64,000 nt of DNA from Arthrinium phaeospermum (taxonomy: Eukaryota > Ascomycota > Sordariomycetes > Amphisphaeriales > Apiosporaceae), in assembly GCA_006503535.1 (NCBI GenBank), contig QYRS01000001.1, forward strand, positions 5,084,001 to 5,148,000. The letters run 5' to 3'. The position numbers were made by a program, and so were the translations under genes. The notes under the pieces are model-generated. The model did not search any database. It saw nothing but the letters and a program-made list of their open reading frames with translations, and was not told the DNA's origin. Positions within the stretch are counted from its first letter, which is position 1, and every line of letters starts with the position of its first letter. Positions 20,937-33,572 of this stretch are shown here, in pieces.

Positions 20937-22955
20937 CTAGAAGAGAGTGCCGTCCGAGTCGATCAAGATGGGCGCCTCTTTGGTGTTTGGCCGGCTGACT
21001 TCGGCGATTTCTCGACCGCCCTGTAAACACTGTTGTCAGCTTTCTATACTTCACGGTATCATGTGGCATGTTGTCCTGAGGAGAGCTTACCTTCCAACTA
21101 CCAGCCTCCAGCAGCTGCCCCAACGTAATCTCGCCCCCATTCAGCTCCGCCCGCAGCGCGTAATTCACGTCATCGCACAGCTTGTCCAGTAAGCCGACGG
21201 TGACACCGCGCCACTCGACAATGACGTCGTCGCTCGGCTCAAACATGGGGGCGACCTCGACGGCGCGCACGTTGTGGCGGCGGCAGTAGTCGCTGTAGTG
21301 CTCGAGGCCGCGGTCCTCGTCGGGCTTGCGCAGGTTCAGCACGCCCATGTCGACAAAGAGGCCGCCGTTGCGGTACTCGGGCAGGCCCGTCAGCAGCTCG
21401 GAGCCGGCAAAGTGGATCTTGAGGAGCGACTGCATGGGCTGCATCAGCGAGTAGCAGAGCCACTGCGTCAGCTTGTGCAGCGGCACGATCGACTCCCACT
21501 CGCCGCGGCTGGCCGAGGGTGCCTGGGTGTTGGTGGGGAAGGGCGAGAACGAGGGCGACGTGGGCGTCGACAGGCCCGTCACCTGCGGCATCGTGGAGCA
21601 CGGCCAGGCGTCGCCGATGGAAACACCGTCGATGGCAGTCCGGGATGGCCAGATGGAGCCCAGTCCCGTCATGAGCACGTTCCAGAGCACGGGCAACACC
21701 ACAATGGGCATGGATGATGCCTGTGTGGTGGGATGCGACAAGAGGTAGTCTGTTGCGAACAGTCAGCTAATCAAATCCTCTCCACACCAAATTGTAGATA
21801 AGAGGGAATACTCACCAACCATGTTGCCGGGCCGTCCCTCGTCGCCGAAAAAGACGCGGTTCTTTTGCAGGGCGCCGCCTAGCCGTATCAGCAGCTCGGC
21901 GCGGCCCTCGAGTCCTGCTACCTCATTGCCCGGGCGGGACTGCAGGCCCTTGGCCAACTGCTCCACTGTGAGTTGACTCAGGCCCTCCTTGTCCACCTGG
22001 AACTTGTTCCGTGCATCCCCGGAAAACAAGCCCTGCCGCATCAGACGTGTTAGTCTTTTTATTGCCCATTCGCGACACAACAAGAAAGACTTACGGTTTT
22101 GAACATTTCCAAGCTGGCAATGGCCAGGCCCTCGGACCGCCGGTACATCCTGCCGTTCTCGGCGCTCTTGAACGTCCAGGCGGTGCCGGCGCCGGCGTCG
22201 AGCAGGACGCTAATGGTGAACAGGTCGATTAACCGGCGACACTTCTCCGTCTGGTCAACCGAGTCGTCAAATGTCGACAGGAGGTTGGCAATGCGGTCGC
22301 GGCCGCCCACGCAGAAGTGCTGGTACCGGCTGTGCATCGGGATGGTGTTGAAGGGCGCATCGTAGTCTCTCTGTCATGTGGGATTAATGTTAGCGGGTGG
22401 TTCCGCAATTTCAACTTATTGGGGGGTAAAACGGGGAACCCGTCGCATCGGATAGGCGTGGATCCTTATTTGCGATGGCTGGAATGAACTGCCAATAGAT
22501 TGATATTGGAATTGCAGTTCGTTGCTGCACTGCTGCTGCACTGCACACTGCCAAATAACTAACCTTGATAATTCCACAGACGAACCGAACCACGTCGGGG
22601 AACCGGTTCATGTCGACGTCGAAGTGGTTCAGCTTGTTGCGCATGGCCTTGTCGGCAATGATGCGCGACCGCTCGCGCACCGAGCCCAGGCTGCGCAAAT
22701 AGGCGGCCGGGTCCAGGTTGGGGTCCGGGGGCTTGGGCAGGTCGACGCGCGGGATCATGGGCGAAAAGGGGGTGAGGGGGGTGGGCGGCATGCTGCTGCC
22801 CCCGAGGACCGGTTGCCGCCCATGCGGGAGGTGTGGATGCTGGTGGGCGACTTGAGCGTGTCGTTGTCCGAGTTGAAGCTGGTGGTGGAGTGGGCGTCGC
22901 CGTTCAGCTTGGCCACCGTCTTGGCCGGCCGCGGCTTTTTCGAAAACAGGCCCAT
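20937..22955 (-). CDS. URC4: DUF1688 protein, Urc4/Urg3-like uracil catabolism factor
   Basis: About 542 residues in five exons: 22955-22564, 22370-22095, 22032-21816, 21749-21091 and 21020-20937. After a disordered Lys/Ser-rich N-terminus (MGLFSKKPRPAKT) come family blocks AAYLRSLGSVRERSRIIADK, YQHFCVGGRDRIANLLS, LLDAGAGTAWTFKS, RSEGLAIASLEMF and VVLPVLWNVLMTGLGSIWPS, and a C-terminal EWRGVTVGLLDKL. These match DUF1688, the family of Urc4/Urg3. Yeast genetics places that family in the URC pathway of uracil use as nitrogen source; its biochemical role is unsettled. One base is missing in a G run at 22799-22803 (RSSG/GSSMPP). With it the summed exons are in frame. Paralogues of the family are common, so the exact role is less sure. 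Confidence 0.78.
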
Positions 22956-25900
22956 TTTGTGTATGTGTATTCTGGTCTGAAGTTTTCTTCTTTTTGAATT
23001 GCCTTTCGTCTTCTTCAATTGCCTTTCTCTTCCCGGATGGGGTATCTGTCACCCAAAGGTAAAATCCGAAAATAGCAAGCTCAGGCAAGCTCTGGTCCAG
23101 TTGCGATGCGACGAAAAGGCCGAGGGAGCGCGAAAGGTGGGATGCGGGATGTCCAGAAGGAGGATCGCCCAGTGGGGTGGGAAATTTTAATCGATAAATC
23201 AGACGACTGGAGCTCCAGCTTTCCCGAGTAGGTTAGGGAGTCGGTAGTGGCAGCAGTAGTACAATACTCTCCAACTCGATTTCTCTTCTAGCTGCCTTGG
23301 CTGCAAGCGATGGTAACCGGCAAATGGAAAGAGTGGGAAAGAAGAAAAGTAAGTGCAGAAGACACGCGAGGTGAATGGAAATATGGACGTCCGTCTGTGA
23401 GGGTATATATGATATTACAGGCCGGATCCTGTCCTGATATCACACCACTTCGAGGGGTTGGCGCGACTGTTCGTTCTCCAGGAATAGCGTTTGGGGCCAG
23501 CTAGGCGATCGGTGTTTCGAACTCCAGACCCCCTCCAAACGTAGCCGGGGAAGAAGCGTGTGTGGTCTTGCGTCTTGGTAGAACTCCGTCTGTTTTGTCT
23601 GATGTTGTTGTTGTTGCCGTTGCGTCGTACCGTCGACGGGCCGCCGGATGTCGCTAATAATGAGGTATCTCTTTTTTTTCGGATAGCTCTGTAAGGTAAA
23701 GAGAGAGAGGGGTATAGGTGTGTTTGCCGAAGAAGCAATAACACAGGATGATGCAGGCGACGGCGCCAAGGTTTCGCTCCGACAAGTCGTATTTCTCTCG
23801 TCGGTCTTATCTTCTTCGTCTTCTCTGCTTCAGACACGAGAAAGACAGATCGAAATGCGCGCGGTCTCGAAAAGGAGGAGGAGAAGGGAGACTGAGAAAG
23901 AGAGAAGCGAAGAGGGAAAAAAAAAGCGAGTGAGAGCCCCAGGGTCCAGTCCAAGATCAGGAACCACTTGCAAGAGAGTCCGCCGCAAGAACCGAGTCGG
24001 GCGCGGATTCAAATGCAAACAACCACCCAAGTCAACAGCACCCCTAGCATGCCAATAGCTCAATAGCTCGAGGGTCGGGGGATCGGTAGCAAAAAGACAG
24101 ACCTGGAGTAGTCAAGGACCCAGATAGAGACTTAGACTACGTGGGTATGGAACCTTTCCAAGTTAGCAGCAGCAGTAGTCGGGACGCTTTTCCTTTCGCT
24201 CGACATGAGAAAAAAAGAGTACGGGCGATGGTCTGCTTTACTTATATGGAACCTCGCCTAGCAGCAGCACGCTCGCTCTAACCCGCCTTAGCACTGGATT
24301 CCGGGGTGGTGGTTTGGGCTTTTTGGGTTCGCTTGTCGCTTGTCGCACTCTCTCGCAGCCAGCAAGCAGCTCGTACGCACGGCGCACCACCACCGCGGTC
24401 CTTTTTTTTTCTTTCCCAGGGTCCGGGTAAGGGAACCGATTGATTGCCAGTCTCCCAGTTGCTCAAAGTTGCAGTAGCCCTGCAATCCGGGTCCAGGTGG
24501 TCCAGAATCATCCCCTCTCTACTCTGCCTCTTTCATTCGAGTCCCCATCGACACGTACCTCCCTCCCTTGCGACCTTGGATGCGATTCGTATGTTACCCT
24601 TACCTTACATGTGAGGTAGGTCGTAGCTGGAGAAGTACTCCAGGTACATATTAATCAGTACCAATAGACACCCATGCGGCATGGGGTGGTGTTGCTCTCT
24701 GCTGCTCTCCCCCCTGCTTCCCTGACCGGGATCCGCTGGCTGCACCAGACTGGGTTTAATCGAGTGGTGGACAATCCCTGTGATCGTCAGGAACCGCATT
24801 TCTCTGGGGCCCGCCCAGCACCCAGTCGTCCGTCCGGTTTTTTTCTTCTGCAAATCGATGATTCGACGGGGTTAGCTGGTTGGAATACCTAATAATACAC
24901 GACCGCTTTCTAATTGCCCATCAGCCAACTGGCCATTCTGGTTCGTTCGTCAGCCCGAGTCTGTCCCTGGGTAATAAAGTGCTGACTGGCAGCGCCGGTG
25001 TTTACTGTGCCGCACCTCTCTGCCGTGTTTAGTACTTGAGGTAGAATGCACTGGCTGTAGGCAAATATCAACATCGAATGCAGAAGGGCTGAAGCCGGAG
25101 AGGTGAAAACCCATGCCCCGATGCGTCGCGGATGACGAATGATGTAACGCGGCGACGCACTGTCTGAATTTTCCCTTCCCAATGAGCAAGCAGCATCGTA
25201 CCAATCGGGCTGCCAATCCGGCCCGACGGTTGAAAAAAGATGGGTTTCAATGTTGTTGGATAATTGCAGATGACAGATAGGTTGGCCCTTCCAAATCTCC
25301 CTCCCCCTTGGCACATGCGCATCCGATGACATCGACCTGCATTGATAGGTATTCACTTCACCAAGAAGGACCCCTACTTACATCATCCCCCGATTTTGTT
25401 GTAGTCTGGTGCATTGATACATAGTCGGTATATTGATCAGCCAGTGAAAAGGGTGTTGGGCCGGCCTCTGGGCGTTGCGGCAGAGCTTATGCTTATGACA
25501 TCAGTGCCCCTGGCCGAGGAGGTGCCTCCGGGGAAAAAGGGTGGTCATTCCCAGCTGGCCCTTATTCACCATGAGGTAAGCAGGCTACTACTACTACTAT
25601 CAATTCCACCGTGGATCACCGCGCTATGGAGAGGATATCCATCCGTCTGTCTAGCTGCCTTCTAGCAAACGTGATTAATGAACTGCCTATTTCTTATTTC
25701 TTAGATTTGTTTTGAGTCATGGGCAGCAGTTGTTTCGTCGAGTAGCATCTGAACGGATATCACATTTTGATAGATAGCCTGGCTGGGGGCTCTTGTTTTT
25801 GGTGGGTTCCTCCGAGAATTGGAGGTTTTGGCAGTTTGGGGTAGCATTGGAGCTGCGGTTTGGAGGGGGGTCTGGAGGGGACGGGCCTGGCAATCTGGAA

Positions 25901-26777
25901 ACGTCAAGACCTGCATGTCTTGGTTTGCTGCATACACTCTCAACGGCGAATCGAGACTTTCTCACTCGCTCGCAACCAAAAAGGGCTGGCTGCTGCAGCA
26001 ACCTCTACCCCTTCAGCCGGGAGTGGTGTGTGTGGATAATTCCCGAGCGAGATGCATGGGTGAAAAGAAGATACAGACACATGTGTTGTAGGACGGAGAA
26101 AGAAAAAACAACAGATGTTGCGCAATTTCGCGGGTTCGGGAACAGACCCCTGCGTGGGCCTTTTACCGAGATCCAAACGGCAAGGAAGATGAGATTTCCT
26201 CTCTTTCTATCTGTAACCGGTGAGTAGCTTGGTGGGCGCGTACCTTGACCTAGAGGGCAAGTGTGCGCTTCAGGTCCCCGACGTATCATCCCATGCGTAC
26301 GGCGCGGTTAATCCTCCATCAAATTGTCATTGTCAGTAGGTAGGTTATATCAGGCGCGGATTAAGCACGGCTGCAATTTCCATGCCCATCCACCAGCCGG
26401 TTCCCAATCATCGAATTCTCTGGTTTTGCTTTTTCTTGCTGCTTGCTGCCCTCTTTTACCCTAAACAAAAACAATCGACAGTACTACATACAGTAGGAGC
26501 CCGCACCGAATACGCGCCAAGCAGAACCACGACTCGACGACATTTGGGATTGACAGCTCTAGGGATGAATAGGGCCTGGCGCGCGCAAAACCCGATTGAT
26601 TGATTGCAGTTCCCAATGGCGCCATTGGTGGGGGGTTTGGCAAAGCAGGGGGCAGCCAGGGAGGTCTAGCCCGGGACAGGGGTCTCTCAGAATGATGCAA
26701 GGCGAGCGAGCCACCATCTGCCAGTGCCACTGGGACTTCTGCTGTGCCCCCGGTACATGCCTGGGTATTGCACTCAC

Positions 26778-26796
26778 CAGCAGCAGCAGCAGCAGT
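26778..26796. repeat. (CAG)6 microsatellite
   Basis: About six perfect CAG units in the gene-free stretch. Confidence 0.85.
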
Positions 26797-27473
26797 CGAT
26801 AACAAGGGGGGTCCTGACATGTGTCAGGAACCGATGGACCAGATACCCAATACCCAGTACCCGATCCATGATATGGTGATAATCTCACACAACCTGCCTC
26901 GGCCCATTACCTGCCAATTGATCATCTCCTCTCCTTAATTCCCTTAATTCGAGGTATTTCGTATTACACCTTCAGCTCTCGCACAATAGCGGCTACGCAA
27001 TGTCACATTGAAGAAAATGGACTGCAAGTGAAGTCAAGTCAAGTGGATTGGCTCTTGGGGCTCATGGGCCCTCCCTCGTGTACGGATGCGCCCATCCGCC
27101 CGCCGGCCCCCCGGTCTGGAACAGTTCCCCGTCGTCGCTCGCGCGCGTAGTGCGCACGTCCTACCAGTACTTTTACGTGGGCACTTCTCTATCGACGAGC
27201 CAAGCACCCAGTTGCAAGCACCCCCAAGCACCAAGGAAGCGCGGATCTTCAACACCATCGTGGGCCATCGAAGCTGTTCGAGCCGCTAGGCCCTCGTTAG
27301 TCCACGCTCCCTAGGCCGCTCTAAGCAGCAAGCAGGCAAACCGATGGCCTCGATACGCCCATGCCAAGCCCACCGGGCTGAAAAGACACGAGACACACAC
27401 ACACAAAAGTTTCTCCAGCAAAAGCAGCCCTCGACCGCACCACGACACGCGCTGCAAGGGATACATGTAGGCT

Positions 27474-27491
27474 GAGAGAGAGAGAGAGAGA
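27474..27491. repeat. (GA)9 microsatellite
   Basis: An uninterrupted GA run of about 18 bases in the gene-free stretch. Confidence 0.85.
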
Positions 27492-28569
27492 TAGGCAGAC
27501 AGACAAATGCTGCTTGCTGCTCAGTGCCATGCCACATGCTGTGAGCCCTGACTTGACCATTGACCCTGGGTTGTGGGGTTGGATGGATCTATTGGACGAA
27601 AAGCACGGCCAGAACACACAGACAGTGGTGACCAAAGAAAAAGGGCGTTATTGAATGGGGACAATCTGACATGACACTGGCAGCAGGACCGGGAAAGATT
27701 GACATGGGAATTTAGTCAGTCCATATCCAGTCCATATACGGAGTAGGCAAGCCCATCTCGAGTCAATTGCTTGCAGACCTAACCACCTCGTATGATACCG
27801 CTTTTAACTGCTTCAACTCGAGCAGGAGTCTTTCCTCCTCGCCGGCAACACGCCGGGTAAGGCGGCTGGCTCGTCTTTCAACAGGTAAAATGGTGGGATC
27901 TCTCGCGCCCTCCAATATCTCTCGCTACTGTTGCAGTGGGAGCCAATGTACTGTACCCGGGTCCGGGTCCGGTAATTTTCCAAGGGCCCCAAGGCTGTGG
28001 TAGCTTGAACGGTGCAGTGCACGCACGACATTACATAGAGCGGAGTCGTCTCCGCCCTGAGCGACCAGCAACCAGGTCCTTGAACCACCCGACTGCGCAT
28101 AATGGCAGGCAGGCCGTATAGATTAGATTGGAGAGCATCACCCACCGGACCTGTTTCGGCCGAGTTGAATTCAAGCTTGTGACAATGGGCCATAAGGATG
28201 GAATCCTTTGCAGATCACTTAGGTTCCAATCATATTTATATTCCCTGGCCAGACCGGGGGGTGCGACGGCTTGGCAATGATTTAAAGGGCGCAGGCAGAT
28301 GGGAATGCTTGGAACTTTTTATATTGCATCAGTAGTGAGTACCTATAGACAGACTGGCCAAGTAGTGCCAAAGTAGGAGAGGAGCCCATACATAGCCAAC
28401 CGGCAACGCGGTGACCAAAATCTATCAGAATCCGCCAGATCACGTTGATTTATTTGCTCGTGACTCCAGGGGATGCGGTGGTGGTTGTCGCTTAATATAC
28501 AGAGCAGAGCGTGCACCTCTCTTCAATCATACACAGGACAACGACTCCTACCGTCCATTGATATTTCTT

Positions 28570-30306
28570 TTAGGCTCGGGGAGGGGAGCTCCGGCGCCGA
28601 CGCTGCTCCTCGAGCCGGCGCAGCGACTTCTCCTTCTCCTCGCGCGCCCGGCGGGCCTCGTACTCAGCCGCTTTCTTGCGCGCAATACCCTTCTCACCAC
28701 CACTGTAATCCTTGATGGCGTTGGTCACGCCCTCGCCGACGCCCTGGAACTTCTTGCTGGCGCCCTCCATCATGCCCTTGATGCCCTTGGCGGACGGCTC
28801 CTCCGCCGGCTTGACCGTAATGGCCGGCTGCGAGGGCGCCTGGTAGCCAATGCCCATCCGCTTGTACTGGCTTTGGGTCATAGGGGCGGGGCCACCCGAC
28901 GACAGGGGCGGGAGGCCGCACGCGCGCCGGACCGAGGGCTGGATCAGGACCCAGTTCTGCAGGGTGGACAGGGCGCTGAAGGTGAAGAAGAACCACTGCA
29001 GGGCGGCGGGCAGCCACATGGTGCACAGGAACATGAAGGGCGTCATGCCGTAGATGAAGAACTTGCCCATCGACTCGCTCTGGGGCGTCTTGTGCAGCGT
29101 CGACATCTGCTGGTACTTGAACATGGCGACGGCCAGGACGGCCGTGGCCATGGGCAGCGCGTAGGTGGGGTCGTAGACGCTCAGGTCGGCGAACCAGGCG
29201 ATGCCGCCCGTCTCCAGGCTGGGCACGGGCAGGGCCGCCATGGCGCGCAGCAGGCGGAACATGCCATAACTGAGGGGGATGGCGATCATAGGAGGCATGA
29301 TGGCCTTGAACGTCGAGGTGCCGGCCGCCCGCTGGAGGCGCAGCATGGTGCCGCGGTGCTTCATGATGGCCGTCTGATCCTGCTGCGACACGGCAAACTT
29401 GAACTCGTCCTGGGCCTGGATGAACTCGGGGTCCTTGGACACGATCTGCATGCGCCCGCTGTACTTGGCGCCGAGGATGCTGGGCCAGACCATGGCCAGG
29501 CGGATGATCAGAGCGGCGGCGCCAATGGCACCCCACCATTCCAGGCCGCCCGTGACGTGGAGGTGCTCAACCAGCCACTCGCACATGGCAGTAGGGCCCC
29601 AGCCAAAGTCGAGACCCAGGTCCTTGAGGTAGCCAATCTGTTCGGGCATGTCGAGGATGTTCTGGATGCCGAGCTCGTCGAAGCTGTCGGGCAGAATCGA
29701 GGACAGGTTGGAGGACTCGGGGCCGGAGCCGGGCAGTCCAGTCGTAGCGGCAGTGGCGTCGGGTGTAGTAGTAGTAGTAGAGGTGGCGGCCGGGGATGCT
29801 TGGGCGGCGTCGGCGGGCAGCTTGGAGGGAGAATCCCACAGCGAAGGGCTCGAGGCGGGCACGGCGGTAGCGGCGTCGGGGGCTGTTGTCGGGTCGGCGG
29901 CGGGGGGCTGTTGCTTGGTGCCCGAGCCGAAGGGCCACAGAGACCACATCGACAGAGCGCGTGTGGCTCCGGCCCTTTGTGCGAAAGCATTAGAAGAAGC
30001 AGGCGAGAGCTTCATCGAGGCTAACCGCGGCATGCCGCTGACCTGGCCGCGCAGGCTGCTGGACGGGACTGAGCCGAGCTTTCGCATCTGGGAGAATTGT
30101 CGGGTCGAAGATGCCAGGGAGGAAGCGAGCTGGAATTGGGTGTCGTCGGTCAGTCAATCCCATCCATTGGAGGTGCGCTGATGCAAGACGTCGAGTCGAG
30201 AGCCAAAACTTACCTTGACATTCCCTGTCCTCGAGCCGGAGACGCAGTGCCGCAGCATCATGGCTGGGCTGGCGCTGGAGCCGGAGAGGGCTCTGGCGGG
30301 CAACAT
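28570..30306 (-). CDS. OXA1: Mitochondrial inner-membrane insertase Oxa1
   Basis: About 550 residues in two exons (30306-30214 and 30129-28570; intron donor GTAAGT, acceptor TTCCAG). The N-terminus is rich in Arg, Ser and Ala and nearly free of acids (MLPARALSGSSASPAMMLR), a mitochondrial presequence. A Thr/Ala/Pro-rich linker follows, including a Thr tract encoded by GTAGTA on the plus strand near 29766. The YidC/Oxa1 core begins with LEWWGAIGAAALIIRLAMVW and continues with IMPPMIAIPLSYGMFRLLRA, YALPMATAVLAVAMFKY and FFIYGMTPFMFLCTMWLPAA, giving five membrane segments. The C-terminal tail is basic and helical (KSLRRLEEQRRRR), as in the ribosome-binding tail of Oxa1. It inserts mitochondrially and nuclear-encoded proteins into the inner membrane. 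Reading frame intact. Confidence 0.93.
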
Positions 30307-31305
30307 GGCGACTACAGACTTGTACACCTTGTCGTGGGTGTCGGCGGGTGGGAGGGGAGAATCAGAATGGGTCGGCCGCCGGTGTCGCCAGCGTGGTGAT
30401 GTGTTGCAGAGCTTCAATTGCGACACTGCCTGATTCTTCTCTTTTCCAATGCTGGGGTTTTTCGGCCTTTGGGAATTTTTTGGGGACCGCATTCTTTAGC
30501 GCACCAGCCCGGTTGCGAAATGTGGGACCGCCACTGCAATTGCTGCTGTTGGCCCGACTGGCCGTTGGCCGTTGCCAACCGGTTCTAGGTAGAACCTCAC
30601 ACTGTCACCTTTCGTAGCACCTTGCTTGAAAAGAATAGACAAGCACTTATGGATTTCATTATGACCACACTTGTCTGTAAGAATACATATGTTCTGGATT
30701 TTTCCCCAAGACTGAAACGATTCCTTGCTGCTTGATTACAGTAACAATGATTGAGATCCACTCCAAACATGAGACCTTTTCACCTTTGAAGCATGAGACA
30801 TTTGCACGCTGGTTCCAAAGATGCCCAAGAAAACTGCATGTATGCAGACCATTCAATCTTTCGTCCAACATGCATACTTTATGCTCCTTGTTGATCTACT
30901 ACCCCTATTCTCCGGCAGCTTTTGTCTAGTACACATGAACCATTCCGTATATTAGTACCTAGTCTTCGCCCCATCCTGAGCCGTTCGCTCCCTCTCAGTC
31001 TGCTACTAGGAGACGGGCCAGATGAACCGCCCAGCAAGCTCCATATGGCAAACGGCATCGCTTTGTCGCACCAGATCCAGTCTCCAACCGCCGTGCCGAG
31101 CCGCTCTGAGTCGCGATCGTTGTCAGAAAAGGGGTGACAACGGGTAGAGAGGTCAGGCAGGTACTTGAACCAATGCTTTGAGTCGCTGGGCGAGTGGATG
31201 TGTGATATTCATGCCGCTCAGATGATGCAAAGACTTTGCCAGTATTCCAGTCTAAACGTTTCGAACACAAGCCCTGCAGATCGAGCGAACATCTCACTCC
31301 TCGTC
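30307..31305. other. Intergenic, no gene seen
   Basis: Contains the OXA1 promoter (30307 onward, minus strand) and the 3' flank of the gene at 31306-32112. Nothing else supported. Confidence 0.5.
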
Positions 31306-32112
31306 TTATTCGTCGTATTCGTCATCCAAGAGGTCCGGGTATTTCTCTCGCAGCATGTCCCGCACGGCTTTCAAGCAGTCCTCTTTCCGGTACCGGTCGA
31401 GATCTGGCCACCCATGGGCGCGGTACACCTCGCGGAGGGCCCCGGTCGAGCCGTCGCCGGACTCGCCCGAGTGATTGGAGTAGTCATCAACCACAGTCCG
31501 CGAGCCAGTGGGCACAAAGTCCAGCCGCCGGAACTCCCCTCGCAGCTGCTCGAAGAAATCGGGCACCGCCCACCCCGGCCCGTCCCCCCGCCACCCCCAC
31601 TCCGCCTCGGGCGCGTAGTCAACCACATCGTCCAGGACCGGCTCCACGGCCGGGCTCTCCTCGACGGCGACGGGGCACTTGATCCAGTAGACGACGCCGA
31701 GCTCGGTGTCGAGGTTGAAACTAAAAGACCACCGGGCCTCGAGCGCCAGGCCCACGACGTGCGGCGGCACGTGCTCCCACTCGTCGCCGTCCGTCGAGAG
31801 GAGCGCGCTCGCCCGGTCCAGGTTCTGGGTGGCGAGCCGGGCCCAGTCGACGAAGTGGGTGCCCGGCGCGGCCTGGGGCCCGTCCATCTTGTTGTCGTCG
31901 TAGATGTAGGGCAGGCGGCGCAGCAGCTCTATAACCTCGTCGGTCTTGCCGAGGTGGCCGAGGCTCTCCTGGCTGATCTGCGGCCAGCCGCCCTCGGGGG
32001 GCTCGACGATGCTGGAGGCGGGCAGATAGAGCTGGGTCAGGAAGTGGTAGTAGCCGCGCACGGCGGCGATGGTGGCTTCGCGCGAATAGCTGATGTCGGC
32101 GAGGCGAGGCAT
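31306..32112 (-). CDS. Conserved fungal protein of unknown function
   Basis: A single exon of 268 residues, starting MPRLADISYSREATIAAVRGYY with ATG at 32112-32110. It is acidic overall, Trp-rich in the middle (WPQI, WARL, WEHVPPHV, WSFSFN, VVYWIKCP) and ends in an acidic DLLDDEYDE. A central segment EVIELLRRLPYIYDD and a C-terminal LREVYRAHGWPDLDRYRKED suggest a folded cytosolic domain. No signal peptide, membrane helix or catalytic signature. The overall pattern (N-terminal SREATIxAxRxYYxFLTxxYL) resembles a widespread uncharacterised Pezizomycotina family; I cannot name a function. GC3-rich codon use supports a real gene. Confidence 0.75.
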   Translation of the reverse strand: MPRLADISYSREATIAAVRGYYHFLTQLYLPASSIVEPPEGGWPQISQESLGHLGKTDEVIELLRRLPYIYDDNKMDGPQAAPGTHFVDWARLATQNLDRASALLSTDGDEWEHVPPHVVGLALEARWSFSFNLDTELGVVYWIKCPVAVEESPAVEPVLDDVVDYAPEAEWGWRGDGPGWAVPDFFEQLRGEFRRLDFVPTGSRTVVDDYSNHSGESGDGSTGALREVYRAHGWPDLDRYRKEDCLKAVRDMLREKYPDLLDDEYDE

Positions 32113-32684
32113 GGTGTAGGTAGGTAAAGACTGGCTGAGAAGGTGTGCCAGAGTTGGGTTGAATGTTGGGGAGAAAGAATGGGTGATGCCTAGTCGGGGC
32201 TGTGCGGTCTAACTAACGTACCTAGTGTAGGAGTGCAACATAGGGCTGACAGTTACTCTTAGCAATGACGACCCACTCGTCCACCCTCCCCCTGAGCAGA
32301 TCACATCAGGATATTCCAAACCTTTCCGTACAAGCGATGAGCATCGATATCTGTACCTAATAATCATGTAAGACTCCGGGGTTCATGTTAATCACGATTT
32401 TCGCAAGCAACTTTTTCCACTTCACTGTGCCGCCGAGTCGGACTACAGCTGCATCGAAGTGTTGACCAAAATGCAAGATCGTAGTATAAGTGTATAAATT
32501 GTAGATCATCTATATGTACCAGAAACACTGCTATATACAAGGCGTCTCCATCCCATCGTTCCCATCCATCCATTCATGCGTCGTCCAATGTGCTGTGTAC
32601 CGCTTGTCCCATCTTAAGTAGTCATCATAATCATAGGTACCGTCTGCCATGGCGGCTGGCAGGCTAGCATGTCGTTGGAGAAAT
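32113..32684. other. Intergenic, no gene seen
   Basis: Promoter side of the 31306-32112 gene and 3' flank of the LPMO gene. AT-richer between about 32340 and 32520. Confidence 0.5.
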
Positions 32685-33456
32685 CTAGCAGGTCATGACG
32701 GCCGGGCCGGGGTTGGTGTAGCTGGTCGGCAGAGGGTAGTACAGGTTGATCTGAATACCGGGGTCCGAAGCCTTGTAGGCACCCGGCAGAGCGACGCCGG
32801 AGGGGTTCTGGGTGCCGCTGCTGGTGATGTTGAGCTGGGCGCAGGCGAGGTAGAACTGGGCGCCGCCGGCCTGGCCGGCCGAGTGGAGGCCGATGTGCTC
32901 GACGCGCAGCAGGTAGGCGCCCTCGCTGACGCAGGTCGGGATCTTGACGCTGGTGGTCGTCTTCTTGTCGGACGGCCACGACAGGCCGTTGACGCCGGTG
33001 CCGAACTCGGGGCCGTCCTCGTAGATCTTAAACCAGACGGCGCCCTTGCCGTCGAAGGACTCGGCCGTCTGGCCCGAGGGCGCCTTGGCCAGGTAGTACT
33101 GCATCGGGCCCGGGTGCTGGATGTCCGGGTCGATGGTGAAGCCGACCGTGTCGCCGGCGCTGACCGACAGCGTCTTGGCGCCCTGGTTGCCGCTGGCGTA
33201 GCACGTCATCAGGGGCGAGCTGACGTCCTGCACCGGGCCGTGCGACTGGAAGTTCTCCGTCTTGCGCACGTACTCCCAGTCGCCCGTCTTCTCGCCGTTG
33301 TGGATGAGGGCGGGGAAGGTGTCTGTTTGGGTACAGAAGACATGGTCAGTAGTGATCAAGGTCAAGTCGAGTTATATTAGAGAGGCTGATAGGACTTGAC
33401 ATACAGTGAGCGGAGGCGGCCGAGGCCAGGAGAACGGCAGCAGCGATGGACTTCAT
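32685..33456 (-). CDS. AA9 lytic polysaccharide monooxygenase, secreted
   Basis: 229 residues in two exons (33456-33405, 33322-32685; intron GTATGT..ACAG). The signal peptide MKSIAAAVLLASAASA is followed directly by His17, the N-terminal His of the copper brace. The intron falls in the codon after this His. The second brace His is His87 in DIQHPGP, and the axial Tyr is Tyr175 in the AA9 pattern His164..Gln173-x-Tyr175. Cys58 and Cys178 can form the usual disulfide. There is no carbohydrate-binding module. AA9 enzymes cleave cellulose or related glucans oxidatively, using Cu with O2/H2O2. A flavoenzyme making H2O2 lies elsewhere in the window but is not adjacent. Reading frame intact; C1/C4 preference cannot be told. 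Confidence 0.93.
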
Positions 33457-33564
33457 GGTGAGTGGTTGATGGATGATGGACTCGGGTTGAGTTGGCGGAT
33501 GGTTTGATGGGCTGGGTGACGAGTAAGGGGAATGCGACTTCAGATCAAGGGGCTTTCCCTCCCC

Positions 33565-33572
33565 TTTATATA
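33565..33572 (-). promoter_or_regulatory. TATA box of the LPMO gene
   Basis: TATATAAA on the minus strand, about 110 bases upstream of the ATG at 33456. Confidence 0.55.

Larger units (their letters stand above)
22956..28569. other. Gene-free stretch of about 5.6 kb
   Basis: No convincing coding frame on either strand. It shows pyrimidine/purine-biased tracts (for example 23820-23935 and 24400-24420), a (GA) run at 27474-27491, (CAG) repeats at 26778-26796 and many scattered stops. It may hold a long leader or promoter for the DUF1688 gene, the 3' region of OXA1, or non-coding transcripts. I see no transposon ends. Confidence 0.5.

Noticed and set aside
23415..24063. Lys/Arg/Ser-rich frames in the gene-free stretch
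   Set aside because: Produced by purine-rich runs; no start or conservation pattern.
28411..30024. Long open frame on the plus strand over OXA1
   Set aside because: Antisense shadow of the GC3-rich OXA1 exon; no domain pattern and Arg/Gly/His-rich composition.
31165..32127. Open frame on the plus strand over the 31306-32112 gene
   Set aside because: Antisense shadow; the minus-strand frame has the better start and amino-acid pattern.
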